From assembly GCA_038501195.1 (NCBI GenBank), contig JBBPUQ010000007.1:1341501-1405500 (forward strand): a stretch of 64,000 bases of DNA. Reading direction: 5' to 3'. How positions within the stretch are numbered: the stretch's first letter is position 1; the number at the start of each line of letters is the position of its first letter. Positions 1-11,693 of this stretch are shown here, piece by piece. Source of the stretch: Nemania diffusa. Its lineage: Eukaryota; Ascomycota; Sordariomycetes; Xylariales; Xylariaceae. The notes below the pieces were generated by a model. That model saw only the letters and a list, made by a program, of their open reading frames with translations. It searched no databases and was not told the origin of the DNA. The position numbers were made by a program, and so were the translations under genes.

Positions 1-227
1 CAAATAATCGTTTTAAAATTGATTGCAGGTAAAGTAATAATTCTTTACCTGACTTGTTACTTGTCAATTACTTTCAATTAATTTTCCTATTTTTTAAAAT
101 ATTTTTTGTTGTTTTTTTGGTAAAAAAGAAGCCTTCTTTTCCTAGGTAGGCTAGGTGGCACCCTATTTTTAAACCCACTTATTCAGCCACCTACACAGCC
201 ACATACCTAGCCACAACCTAGCCACTT

Positions 228-318
228 ACATCTACCTTACCAACCACCCTACCAACCACCCTACCTACTTACCTACCTACTTACCTACCTATACCTACCT
301 ACACCTACCTACCTATCT
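228..318. repeat. (CCTA)n degenerate microsatellite
   Basis: The stretch consists of imperfect CCTA/CCAC units (ccaaccaccctacc, then cctacctacttacctacc). It is not a telomeric TTAGGG/CCCTAA array: the unit is four bases and irregular. Confidence 0.8.
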
Positions 319-481
319 TGCTTTCTACAATCTGTATGCTTTATGTATATTGCTTGAGTTACTTGGTCAATTAACTTAATCAATCAAGTCAATAGATTCA
401 GGCAAGTCAGTCAAACAAGCCTTTTTTTGCGATCAATCAAGATAAAACACGTCAAAAGCCGATTATTTGACTGACTTTACC

Positions 482-661
482 TGTGGGTAGCGCTGGTAAC
501 ACACACTACGCACTCTAGAGGACTGACCACGGTCATGTAGATCACTTCTAGAGATTTGAGGCTTAGAAGAATAGTAAATAAGTGACGCAAATGTATATTC
601 GGGTGTAGCGGACCCCCGAAGGGGGCCGCGTGAGAGGCGTGCCAACTATCTCTAACTGGCA
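482..661 (-). mobile_element. possible LTR relic (TG...CA on minus strand)
   Basis: Read on the minus strand the segment begins TGCCAGTTAGAG and ends GCTACCCACA, so it has TG...CA termini. It contains a GC-rich stem followed by an AT-rich stretch, a composition often seen in fungal LTRs. I see no target-site duplication and no second copy in the window, so the call rests on general resemblance only. Confidence 0.25.
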
Positions 662-1096
662 TGGGCTAACTATCTTAAATAAAAGAAAAGAAAAACTAAG
701 TCTTGATGACCTAATCAACCTAACCCCCATGTGGTCAGGTTACCCACACCGTCTCAATGTTGCCCCGAGGCCTGTTGCCTCTGGAGTAGCTTGGGAGTCC
801 TGGATGTTGGCTACAAGGTGTCTGCACCTGTTTTTGGCTGCTGCCTAGCCAGCCGAGACCAGGACTAAGCTAGCAATGCAGGCGGTATAAGCGCGGAGCT
901 AGCATGTCATGGCCTTTACTATGTGTCCATGACTCTTGTCTATTTTGCCAACCCAGCTCCTACTTCTCTTAATCTGAGGGGAAAGACAGCCGAAGCAACG
1001 GTCCCGTCGACAGTGGGTTGCGTGGAGTTGAGGATGTTTGGAGGAGTTGCGTTGATTGCTTAATGCAGGCTAAGACAGTCTGGAGGGGGGTAGGGA

Positions 1097-2078
1097 GGGC
1101 CATATGCACATTATCCGACAAACGATTTTTTTTTCTACTTTTTTGTTTTTCGTTTTCAGTTTTCAGTTTTCAATAACATATAAACACACCAAATGTGCAA
1201 AATTACTGCTTTTATATAATAAAACATTAAAATAAATTATATCTTTATTATTTTTAATGCTATAATTAAATTTAGCTAATTTAATTAAAGCGTATTGATT
1301 TTAGGTTTAGTAGCCGTACGACTTATAGGTGCGACTTGCGGTCGCGTTTTGACTGCTGAACAGTGAGATCGCGTACAAAGCCACCTGCTTTTTTATAATC
1401 AGCCTAACTAGATCTAACTGATTTATTTGACTTAATTACACCTTACTGATCTAGTTAACTTAACTGGACCTAATTGACCTAACTGACCTAGTTGACCTAA
1501 CTGACCTGACTGACCTGACTGACCTGATTGATTTGACTGACCTGACTGACCTAGTTGATTTGACTGACCTGATTGACCTGATTGATTTGACTGACCTGAC
1601 TGACCTGACTGACCTAACTGACCTGACTAGACCTGACTGACCTAGTTGACTTAACTAGACCTGACTAACGTGGTTGACCTGACTGACCTAGTTAACCTAG
1701 ATTAACTAGTTTAGTCAGGTCCAGTCAGGTCAGTTAGGTCAGTCAGGTCAGTCAGGTCAATTATAAAAAAGCAGGTGGCCCTGCGTACGCGATCCCGCTG
1801 CTCAGTGGTCAAAGCGCGATTGTAGGTGCAGGTCGTACAGCTATTATCTATACTTAAGTAAGCTAAAATCAGTATACTTTTAATATAGCGGCTTAAATTA
1901 TATTTATATGTTAATTAAATTAGCTAGATATAATTGCAGCATTAAAACTAATATATAAAAGTGATAATTTATATTGTTTAAAAAACTGAAAACTGAAAAC
2001 TGAAAACAAAAAACAAAAAAAACAAAAAACAAAAAAGTAAAAAAGAAAATCGTTTGTCGGATAATGTGCATATGGCCC
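1097..2078. mobile_element. foldback-type element with ~300-bp inverted arms
   Basis: The first bases (GGGCCATATGCACATTATCC) recur as the exact reverse complement at the right end. The arms remain alignable for about 300 bp: 1097-1402 against 1762-2078, including a shared inner end with GCCACCTGCTTTTTTATAA. Differences between the arms are largely C/T and G/A. Between the arms lies a tandem array of CTGAC-like units. No transposase frame is present, so if mobile the element is non-autonomous. I could not identify a target-site duplication at either end. It could also be an inverted duplication made by other means. Confidence 0.65.
1436..1760. repeat. degenerate CTGAC/CTAAC short tandem array
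   Basis: The centre of the foldback element is built from 5-base units (CTGAC, CTGAT, CTAAC, TTGAC) in long runs. Towards the right end the units switch to the reverse complement (GTCAG), so the array is itself partly inverted. Frequent CTGAC-to-CTAAC and CTGAT variants are transition differences. Confidence 0.75.
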
Positions 2079-2382
2079 ACCGTCGGGGGGACCTTCTGTT
2101 CGAGACGCGCGATTGGGTCGGCTTAGAGAAGCGGTCAGGGTGCTCAAGACGGAGGTTTTGGGGCTAAAATAGCCACTACGGTGAGTATAGAGTAGTCTAG
2201 CTAGAGAGCAGGAAGTAGCTCACTTCAACTGGTCCGGCTGTACGTGGTGGTAAGATATTTGGGCAGATATTTCGGAGGACTAAGACCTCACCCAACTAGA
2301 ACCTTTTTATTCAGTCACAATATCTTGCAAGTTTGAAGTTTCTCCAGACACATCCGCTGATAGTCTTACAGTGAGTGGTCCA
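2079..2382. other. upstream region of the kinase-like gene
   Basis: Mid-GC sequence between the foldback element and the kinase-like gene. No coding frame or repeat was recognised. It presumably contains that gene's promoter, but I see no clear motif. Confidence 0.4.
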
Positions 2383-3222
2383 ATGGTGACAATGTCTGGC
2401 GATCACACTACAAACTCGCCAATGCAGCCGATCATCCTGTCCATGTCAGTGGATGATGATGATTCTGTTGAAAGCGAATACCGACTGCGAATCGGAAACC
2501 AAGTCAAATATCTCGTCATCTCTCCCGGAACGTTTGACAGAAACACACTTTCACTTCCCCTACAGTCCCTGCCCCCTCTTCCTTACAACGAGAAATGGAC
2601 CGTGGCCAATATCTCACGAGATAAGACCAGCGGCGAATTGAAAACCTCTATCGTGAACCGAACACTAGCTGGCGTCAAGTGTCAATGGAATCATAACAAG
2701 GTTGATTGTTTAGAGTTGGAGAAGACCAAACAGCTCACGGCAATGGTTTTCGAAGCTGTTTCACATTCGATCCTCCCAATCACTCTCCTATCACGAGCTA
2801 CCATGATCGCCAAAATAGCCCGTTTCGAATGGGAGCTGCCTCGCATCGAACAAGAAACGAGAGCATATCAGTTACTTAAGGGGTACGGACTGGCCCCGCG
2901 CTTCCTCGCCCATGTTCATGAGAATGGACGCATCGTGGGTTTTCTATTGGAGAAAATAGAGGGACGCTCTGCTTCCATCCAAGATCTGAGCGTCTGTGAA
3001 GCCGCTCTAAGGAAACTCCATAAGCTGGGACTTGTACATGGAGACGTGAACCGATACAACTTCCTCATCACGGAAGAAGGGGCGAAACTAATCGACTTTG
3101 AATGCCTTCGGGAGAATGCTAGCCCCGAGTCGATGAGCAAGGAATTAGAGAATTTGCGTGCCGAATTGGTCGACGAGTCAGGACGCGGCGGAGGTTTCAT
3201 TTTCGATGGCGATAGTGACTGA
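2383..3222 (+). CDS. fungal kinase-like protein (often mislabelled alpha-galactosidase A)
   Basis: A single-exon gene of 279 residues. The C-terminal half has a small kinase fold: a candidate ATP-binding Lys in AKIARFEWE, then EQETRAYQLLKGYGLAPRF, then the catalytic-loop sequence LVHGDVNRYNFLI (HGD in place of HRD) and the metal-binding LIDFE (in place of DFG). This pattern matches a lineage-expanded fungal family distantly related to RIO and lipopolysaccharide kinases, frequently annotated by error as alpha-galactosidase A. Substrate and role are unknown. The N-terminal 100 residues are variable and acidic (VDDDDSVESE). The frame is open from 2371, but the first ATG is at 2383 and a second lies at 2392; I chose 2383. 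The gene ends about 270 bp before a direct-repeat copy that leads into the RIP-saturated block, yet its own codon use looks normal. Confidence 0.8.
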   Translation: MVTMSGDHTTNSPMQPIILSMSVDDDDSVESEYRLRIGNQVKYLVISPGTFDRNTLSLPLQSLPPLPYNEKWTVANISRDKTSGELKTSIVNRTLAGVKCQWNHNKVDCLELEKTKQLTAMVFEAVSHSILPITLLSRATMIAKIARFEWELPRIEQETRAYQLLKGYGLAPRFLAHVHENGRIVGFLLEKIEGRSASIQDLSVCEAALRKLHKLGLVHGDVNRYNFLITEEGAKLIDFECLRENASPESMSKELENLRAELVDESGRGGGFIFDGDSD

Positions 3223-3487
3223 TATTGAAGTTCGAGACGCACCTGCTAGCTTGTAGACGATGCGCATGTACGTGCAGCGTGCCTGGGAAGCATCAACCGC
3301 AAATGCAGAATCAGATAGATCTTGATGAAGCCGGCACTCGATTGATGTCTTTGAACAGTGGCTTGGGCACGTACAATTAATGAAGATTCCCAAATACTCG
3401 TTATAGGAACCGCCACCATGTCACGAGATCGTCGAGAGCCCTTTACCTTAGCCTAATAAAATAATAGCAGAAGAGGACGCTGATTAT

Positions 3488-3790
3488 TGAGACGGTGTGG
3501 GTGGTACTGTTGAAGGGGGTTGCGTTGATTAAGTCAGCGAGACCTTAGATTTTTCATTTTTCTATTTATTAATTAGCAAAAGAATAGTTTTTTATAAAAG
3601 AAATATGTAGTACTACAAAAGTTGATATTTTTAATATTAACTAATTAAATTGTTATATAATATTTATAGTAATTTTGTTATTTTAATATTATTTTAATTA
3701 TTTTATTAAACTATTGTTATTATTGTTTTAAATTTTCAAAAATAATTTTTATAACTATAGTTAATTTTTTAAAATATATTATATATATAT
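3488..3790 (+). repeat. left border direct repeat of the AT block
   Basis: This segment aligns to 43895-44205 in the same orientation. Nearly all differences are G-to-A or C-to-T. For example GGTGTGGGTGGTACTG here corresponds to AATATAAATAATATTA there, and GTTGCGTTGATTAAGTC to ATTATATTAATTAAATT. In this copy the outer (left) part is nearly unmutated and the inner part is converted. The right copy shows the opposite gradient. It could be an LTR or a segmental duplication; termini typical of an LTR were not identified. Confidence 0.75.
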
Positions 3791-6700
3791 TATATATTTT
3801 ATTTTAATAATATTTTTAATAAAATTTTAATTATATTAAATATTTATATTATAAAACTAATTATTAAATTAAAATATATTTATAAAAATAATATTAAAGT
3901 TATAAATTTAATATTATAAAAATTAAAAAATTTAAAATAATAAAATTATTATTTTTTTTTATAATAATTAATATTTAAAAATTAAAATTAATAAAATTTT
4001 TAATAAATAATAATATTAAAAGCTTTTTTAAAAAAAATTAAAAAATATTTTAAATTTTTTATTTAAATTTTATAATTTAAAACTAAACTTTTTTTAAATA
4101 TTATTAATATTATATATAATAAATTAATTTTAAATTTATAAATATATAAAAAAAATAAAATAATATAAAATATAACTAAATAATTATAAATTAAAAGTTA
4201 ATAAAATAAAAATTAATTTAAATTATAAAAATATTTTAAATTTAAAAAAATATATTAAAAATTAAAAATATAAAATAATTATTAAAATATTAATATTTTT
4301 TATATTATTTAAAAAAATAATATTAAAAACTATATTAATATAAAAAATATAAAAAATTAATTAATTTTTAAAAGTTTAATAAAAATAAATTAAAAAATTA
4401 ATTAATAATATAATTATAATTAAATATATTTTATTATATATTATTTTTATATTTTTATATATATTTATAAAATTATTAATTATTTTAATAATATTATTTT
4501 ATAAATTTAAATTAAAATATTTTTTATTTTATTTTATTAACAAATTATTATTTTTATTATATTTATTGTTATAATTAATTTAAATAAATTATTTAATAAA
4601 TTAATTTTTTTTTTAATTTTAATTAATAAAAAAAAAAAAACTATTTTTATTATTATAATATTTATTAATTTATTATTAAAAAATAAAAAAAATATTATTT
4701 ATATAATTTTATTAAATTTTTTTAATTTGAAAATAATTTTTAATTTATTATTTAAAAATAACAAAATTATTAATTAATTAAAAAATTTTAAAATATTATT
4801 TATAACTTAAAAATTTTTTATTTATTTTTTAATTAAATAATTATTTATTTATATATAAATTAAATAATAAAAAAAAATTATTTATAATTATATTAAAAAT
4901 ATTAATATTTAAAAAAAATTAAATAAAAATTAAAATAAATATTTAATTATAACAGTTTTAAATAATAATATTTTTTATTATTATTATTAAAAAAATATAA
5001 AAAAAAATATAAAATTAATAAAATAAAAAATATAAAATTATATTTTAAAAAATATAAAATTTTAATTAAAAAAATAAAAAAACTTATAAAAATATTATTT
5101 TTATTTATAAATTATTTAAAAAAATTAAAACTTTAATATTTAAATATATTTTAAATAGTTTTTAAATAATTTATAATATTTTATATAAATTAAATTATAA
5201 TTAATTATAAAAAGTTTAATATTTTAAATTATTATAATTTTTAAATTTAAATTATAATATATTAAATATAAATAAATAAAATTTATATAAATAAAATATA
5301 ATAAAAATTTATATAATTAAATAAATAATTAATAAAATATATATATTTTTATTTTAATTATTTTTATAATATTAAATTTATTATTAATTAAATAATAAAT
5401 AAATTAAATTATAATAAAAAGTAAATTTATAATTTTATAAAAAAAAATTAAGTTTATAAAATTAAAAAAAAAAAAATCAATAATTTTATTAAATAATTTA
5501 AAAAAATAAAAATTTATTTATAAAAAAAAAATAATAAAAAAAAAAACAAAATTAAAAATAAATTAAATTTTTTTAAATATATTATTTTTTTAAAATAATT
5601 ATATTAAAACTTTTTTAAAAGTTATATTATTATATTATTATATATATAATTATTTTTATATTTATATTAATAATTTTTTTAATTATAATAATTAATTTAA
5701 TAAATAATTGTTTTTAAATTTATTATAAATATTTATATTATAAATTAATTTATTAAAAAAATATAAAAATATATTAAAAAAATAATAAAAATATTATATA
5801 TTTTATTTATAAAAAAAAGCTATTATTTTAATAATTATAAATAAATAAATAAATTAAAAATAATAATATTTTATATTATAATAAAAAATAATATTTAAAA
5901 AAATTAAATTTTTTTATATTAATTAAAAATATTAAAATTTTTAAAAATAATATTTAAAAAGTTTAAAAAAAAAATTAAAATATTATTAAAAATATTTTTA
6001 AATATATTTATAATTTATATATAAAAAAAATATTGTTTTTATTATTAAAGTTATTATAAAGTTTATAAAATAAAATTTATTTTTAAAAATTTTAAATTTT
6101 AAATTATTTATAAACATTTATAAAATAAAATTAACAAAAATTATTAAAATTTATTTTAAATTATAAATTAATAAAACATTTAAATAATTAATATTATAAA
6201 TATTAATAATTTTATAAATAAAAACTTATTATATAAATATTTTTAAATTTTATATAAAAATAAAAATAATTTAAAAAATATATTAAATATATTTTTAATA
6301 AAAATTAATAATAAAAAATTAAAATATTATTAATATAAAAAACTTTAAATAATAAAAGTTTAAAATATTTAATATTATTTTAATTTTATTTATTAAAAAT
6401 ATATAAAATATAATTAATAAAATTTAATTTAAAAAAATTAAAAATATATTTAATAAAAAATATATATTATTATTAAAAATATAATTATTAATATATTAAT
6501 ATTTATAAAAATTTTATTATAAAAGTTATAATATAATAGCTAATATAAATTATATAATTACTTTAATAATATATTATAATTTCTTTATTTTTTTTTTTTT
6601 ATAAAATTTATTTTTTATTAAAACTTATTGCTTTAAACAGTTTATATATTATTTATTTTTATTATTTTATATTAGTTAATTTTTTTTTTTTTTTTTTTTA

Positions 6701-9700
6701 TATTTAAATTTTTATATATAATTAAATTATTTAATTAATAAGTGTATTTTTTATAAATATTAATATATAATAATTTAAATATTATTTATATAAAATATAA
6801 AAATTATTTTTAAATATATTTTTATTTTTAAAAAAAAAACAAAAAGTTATAAATTTATAAAATAAATATTAATATAATAATATTATAATAAAAAATATAA
6901 ATAATAAACTTTAAATTTATAAAAAAATTTATTTTAAATTAAATAATTTAATAAAATTATTTTTTAAATTTAATAAAACTTTTTAAAATAAAATTTAATA
7001 TAATTTATTAATTAATTTTAATTTTTAAAATATAAAAATTTATATTTATATTATAAAAAATAATAAAAAAAAACTTATATAAAATTTTTAATAAAATAAT
7101 TAATAAATTTTATAAATAATATAAAAAGTTTAGTTTTATAAATAAATTTAAAAAAAATCAATAAAAATTAATTATTAATTTTATTAATATATATATAAAA
7201 AATAATAATTTTATATTTTTTTATTATAATATTATTAATAAAACTTAAATAATTATTTTTTAATTTAATAAATTAATAAATTATATTAGTTTTAAATAAT
7301 TATTTAAAAAATTTAAAGTTTTATAAATTAAATTTAAGTTTTATTTATTTATATTTTTTATTATATATTAATAAATAAATAATTTATATAAACTTTTATA
7401 AAAAAATAAAAACTAATTTAATAATTTAATTAAATAATATAACTTTTTTATTAATTAAAAATAAATTTTAATAATTATTAATTAATTAAAAATAAAAATA
7501 TAAATTATAAACTTTAATTATTTTATATTTATTAATTAAATTATATTAAATTATGTTTTTATTAAATTAATAAATTTAAAATAATAATAATTTTAATTAT
7601 AAAATTATAATAATAAAACTAATTAATAAATAATAAATTTATTAATTAAAAATTATAAACTTAATATATTATTAAATTAAATTAAAAAAAGAATTTTATA
7701 AATTAATTAAAATTTTAATTTTAAGTTTTTATAATAATTTTAATAAAAATAATATAAAATTTAAAATATAATATTATAATATAAAGAATTATTTAATAAT
7801 TAATAAAAATTAATATATTAATAATATTATTAAAATAATAAATATTTAATTTTATTTAAATAAAAAAATAATTAAATAATTATAATTTTATTTAAATAAT
7901 ATATATTTTAAAGTTTTATTTTTATTATATAATTTATTTATATATTTATATAAATATTATTATAATATTAACATTTTTAATAAATTTAAAATAAAATTTA
8001 AAACTTTATATATAAAAAATAATTTTATTAAATATTTTTTTAATAAATTTATTAAATTTAAAAATAATTTTATTTATTTTATAAATAAAACTAAATTAAT
8101 AAAAAATTAATAAAAAAATAATTTTATAAATTATTTTAATATTTATATAATTATTAATATTATATTTAAATATTTAAAACTAAATAAAATATTTAAATTT
8201 TATATTTAATATTATATATAAATTATATATATTTTTAATATAAAAAATAAAAAATATAATATTTTATAAAAAAAAAAAAAAACAATAATTATATTTTAAA
8301 ATAAAACTTTAATTATAATTATAAATTAAAACTTTTATAATAATAATTATTTAAATAAATAATTTATATTTTAAATATAAATATAAAAAAAAAAAAATAT
8401 ATAAATTATTAATAAAAAAAAATGTTTTAATTATAAATAAATTAAATATTAATTTTATAAATATTTTAAAAAAACAATAATATTAATAAAAAAACTTATT
8501 TTAATATTATTATTAATTAAAATTTTTTTTAATAATTTAAATAAATAAAAAATTAAAAAAAATAAAATATTTAAATAAAATATAATATAAATAAAATATT
8601 AATTTTAAAAAAAATAATTTGTTTTTTAAAAAAAATGTTTTTAAAATTTATTAATAAATTAAATATTATAAATAAATATTTAAAAAAAAAGCTTTTTTTA
8701 TATATTTATATTATAAAATATAATAAAATATAATAAATATAATAAAAAAAAATTAATTAAATTTTTAAAATTATTATAAAAATAAAAAATTATATATTTT
8801 AAAAAATATTTTTATATATTATTAATATATAAAATAATTTTATTTTAAAAAAGTTATAGTTTTAAAAATATAATATTTTTTTAATTATTAAAAAAATTAA
8901 TTTTTATTTTTATTTATTTTATTTATTAATTATAATATAAAATATATTATTAATAAAAATTAAATTAATATATAATTATAATATTTTAATTATAATTAAA
9001 ATATAATATAAAAAAATATAAATTTAAAAAAAAAAATAAAAAAAAATATAAATTTAAAAAAAAAGTAATTAAAATTAATAATATAAAGTTTAAAATTTTT
9101 ATATAAATATTAAAATAAAAAAATTTTAAAAAAAAAATTTTAAAAAAAATAAATTATATATTTAAAAAATAAACTATTTTTTATATAAAAAAAAATTTAT
9201 AAAAAAAAAAAAAAACAATAATATATATTAATTAAAAAAATAAAATAAATTAATTAAAAATATTTATATTATTAATATTTATAAAATTAATAAAATTATT
9301 TTTAATAAAATAATTAAAAAAATTTTTATAAATAAAAATAATAAATTATAATAAAAAAGTTTTAAAGTTATTTTTAATAAATATTATAATTTATTTTAAA
9401 TATTTAATAAAATAAATTTTAATATTTTATTTTTATATTATTTATAAATAAATTATTATATTAAATTTATAAATAATAAATAATTAAAAAATTTAAAATA
9501 TTTATTTTTAAATAAAAAATTTGTAAATAAATTAAAAATTATAAAAAAATATTTAATAAATAATTTATAAAAAAATTTATTAAATTTAATAATATTTTAT
9601 TTATATTTTTTATTTTAATTATAAATAAATTATATAATAAATTATAATTTTATATTAATTATTTAAAATTTAATATTTATATAAAAAAAAATTATTATTT

Positions 9701-9839
9701 ATTATTATTAATTAAAAAAATATTATTTTAAATTTTTAAAATAAAAATTTTTATAAAAATTAATATAAAATAAATATTTTATTAAATTTATATAAATTTA
9801 AAAAAAAAAAAATTTAATTATTTTTTATATTTATTATAA

Positions 9840-10130
9840 AATTTATTAATATAAAATATTATTTTTTAAATTTATTAATAAATTTTTTATATTTTAAAAA
9901 TATATAAATAATATTTAATTTAATTATTTAAATAATTTTTATAATATTTATATTAATAATATTTATATTTATTTTAATAATTTAATTAAAAATAAAAAAT
10001 ATTTAAAAAAAATATTATAAAAATTAAAAAATATTAATTTATAAATTAATTTAAAAAAATTAAAGTTTTATATAATTAAAATTTAAATTTTAAATTATAT
10101 TATTAATATAAATAAAATATAAATAAATTT
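9840..10130 (+). pseudogene. RIP-destroyed Ty3/gypsy-like reverse transcriptase, copy 1
   Basis: Alignable with 24800-25110 and 35400-35690 in the same orientation. One frame reads IYINNIYIY followed by a Lys/Asn-rich stretch and FKKIKVLY. This matches the order of the catalytic Y-x-D-D core and the downstream helix of gypsy-type reverse transcriptases, with Asp codons turned to Asn as G-to-A change predicts. Several in-frame stops occur. Similarity between this copy and copy 3 extends upstream to about 9500. Assignment to the gypsy group is inference from a short pattern. Confidence 0.5.
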
Positions 10131-11370
10131 TAATAAAATTAAAATAATATATAAAAAAAAGTTTTTTATTATTATTAAAAATATATTATTTTTTAAAAAA
10201 TTTTATAATTTTTATTAAAAATTTATAAATAATTATAATAAAATAATTAAATTATTAAATTAATTAATAAAAAAAAAGTTTTTTTTATATAAATTTTTTA
10301 ATATAAAAAAGTTTAATTATATTTTTTATTTTAATTATTATATTTATAATTTATTTATTAAAATAAAAATTATTATTTTTAATAAAATAATTATAAAAAT
10401 AATATTTTAATTTTATAAAAAAAATAATATTAATTAATTTATTATTTTAAAATTTTATATAATATAAAATTAAATTATAATATTTTTAATAAATAATTAT
10501 TAATAATAATATTAATATTAAAAAATTAAAAATTAAAATTAATAAATAATTAATAAAAAACATTATTTTTTATTATTATAAATTATAAAATATTAAAATA
10601 TTTTAATTAAAAATAATATTTTTTTAAAATATAATTTTATAATTATTTATTATTTAAATAAAAAAAATATTATTATAAATATTTTATTTTATAAATAAAA
10701 AAAATATATAATAATATTTAATTATATTTATATTTTTTAATAAAAAAAATTTAAAATAAATAATAAATAATATAATTATTATTATTATTATTATTTAAAA
10801 AAATTTTAAAAAAAATTTAAAATAATTAATAAATTATTAATTTATTAATTATATTTTTAAATAAAATTATATTAATTTTATTATAACAATTTATTATTAA
10901 AAAATAAAAAATAAAAAATTAAATAATTTATAAATTTTAAAAAAAAAAATTATTTTTTATTAAAAAAAACTAATTATATTTAATTAATTTTTAAAATTTA
11001 TAACTATATAATTATAATTTATTTATATATAAAAAAATAAAATAATTAATATATAAATAATATTAATAGTTTAAATTATTTAAAAATTATTAAATTAATA
11101 TATTAAATTATTTAAAATATTAATTTATTAAAATATTAAAAAATAAAAGTTTAAAAAAATTATAATTATTATTAATATTTTATTAAAAATAAAAATAATT
11201 AATTATAAATTTTAAATAAATATTAAAAAATTATAAAAAATATAATAATATATTAATTATAATTAATTAATTAAATAAAAAAATATAAATAATATTATAT
11301 ATAATAAAAATAATTATAAAAAATATTATAAAAATATATTATAAAAGTTTTTTTTAATTATTTAATATAT

Positions 11371-11693
11371 TTATTAATAAAACTTTTTATATATATATAT
11401 ATATATAAATTTAAAATAATTTATAAAATTTAAAATTTATTTTTAAATTTTAAAGTTTTATATTAATTTATATATATATTTTATAAAAAAAAATATAATT
11501 AAAAAAATTATATATATATTATTTATATATATATATATATAAAATTTATAAATTTTATAAATTTTATAAATTTTAATAAATTTTTATATTTTTTATTTAT
11601 TTAATTATTTAATAAAAATTTTAATTTAAATTTTAATTATATATATTTAATATATATATATAAATTTTATTAAATTATTAATTTAATATTAAA
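11371..11693 (+). repeat. dispersed repeat A, more mutated copy
   Basis: Direct repeat of 16921-17228. It shares an alternating TA run followed by about 280 bp of matching sequence. At positions where the other copy keeps a G (for example TTAAGTTTTAAAG there, TTAAATTTTAAAG here) this copy has A. Confidence 0.75.

Larger units (their letters stand above)
1..1096. other. gene-free flank, moderately AT-rich
   Basis: No convincing coding region is present; the open frames here are under 75 codons and have low-complexity or non-protein-like translations. The stretch holds a CCTA-type microsatellite, a possible LTR relic (listed separately), and from about 700 to 1090 ordinary mid-GC sequence in which I recognise nothing. 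A palindromic GC-rich stem (GCGGACCCCC / GGGGGCCGC) lies at 608-629. Confidence 0.5.

Noticed and set aside
232..318. Telomere or subtelomeric repeat
   Set aside because: The unit is CCTA with irregular CCAC, not CCCTAA, and genes and repeats continue on both sides.
1045..1060. Shared GTTGCGTTGATT at 1045 and 3519
   Set aside because: Only 12 identical bases with weak flanking similarity; not enough to call the same repeat family.
1436..1760. CRISPR-like regular array
   Set aside because: The unit is a 5-base degenerate tandem with no unique spacers, in a eukaryotic context.
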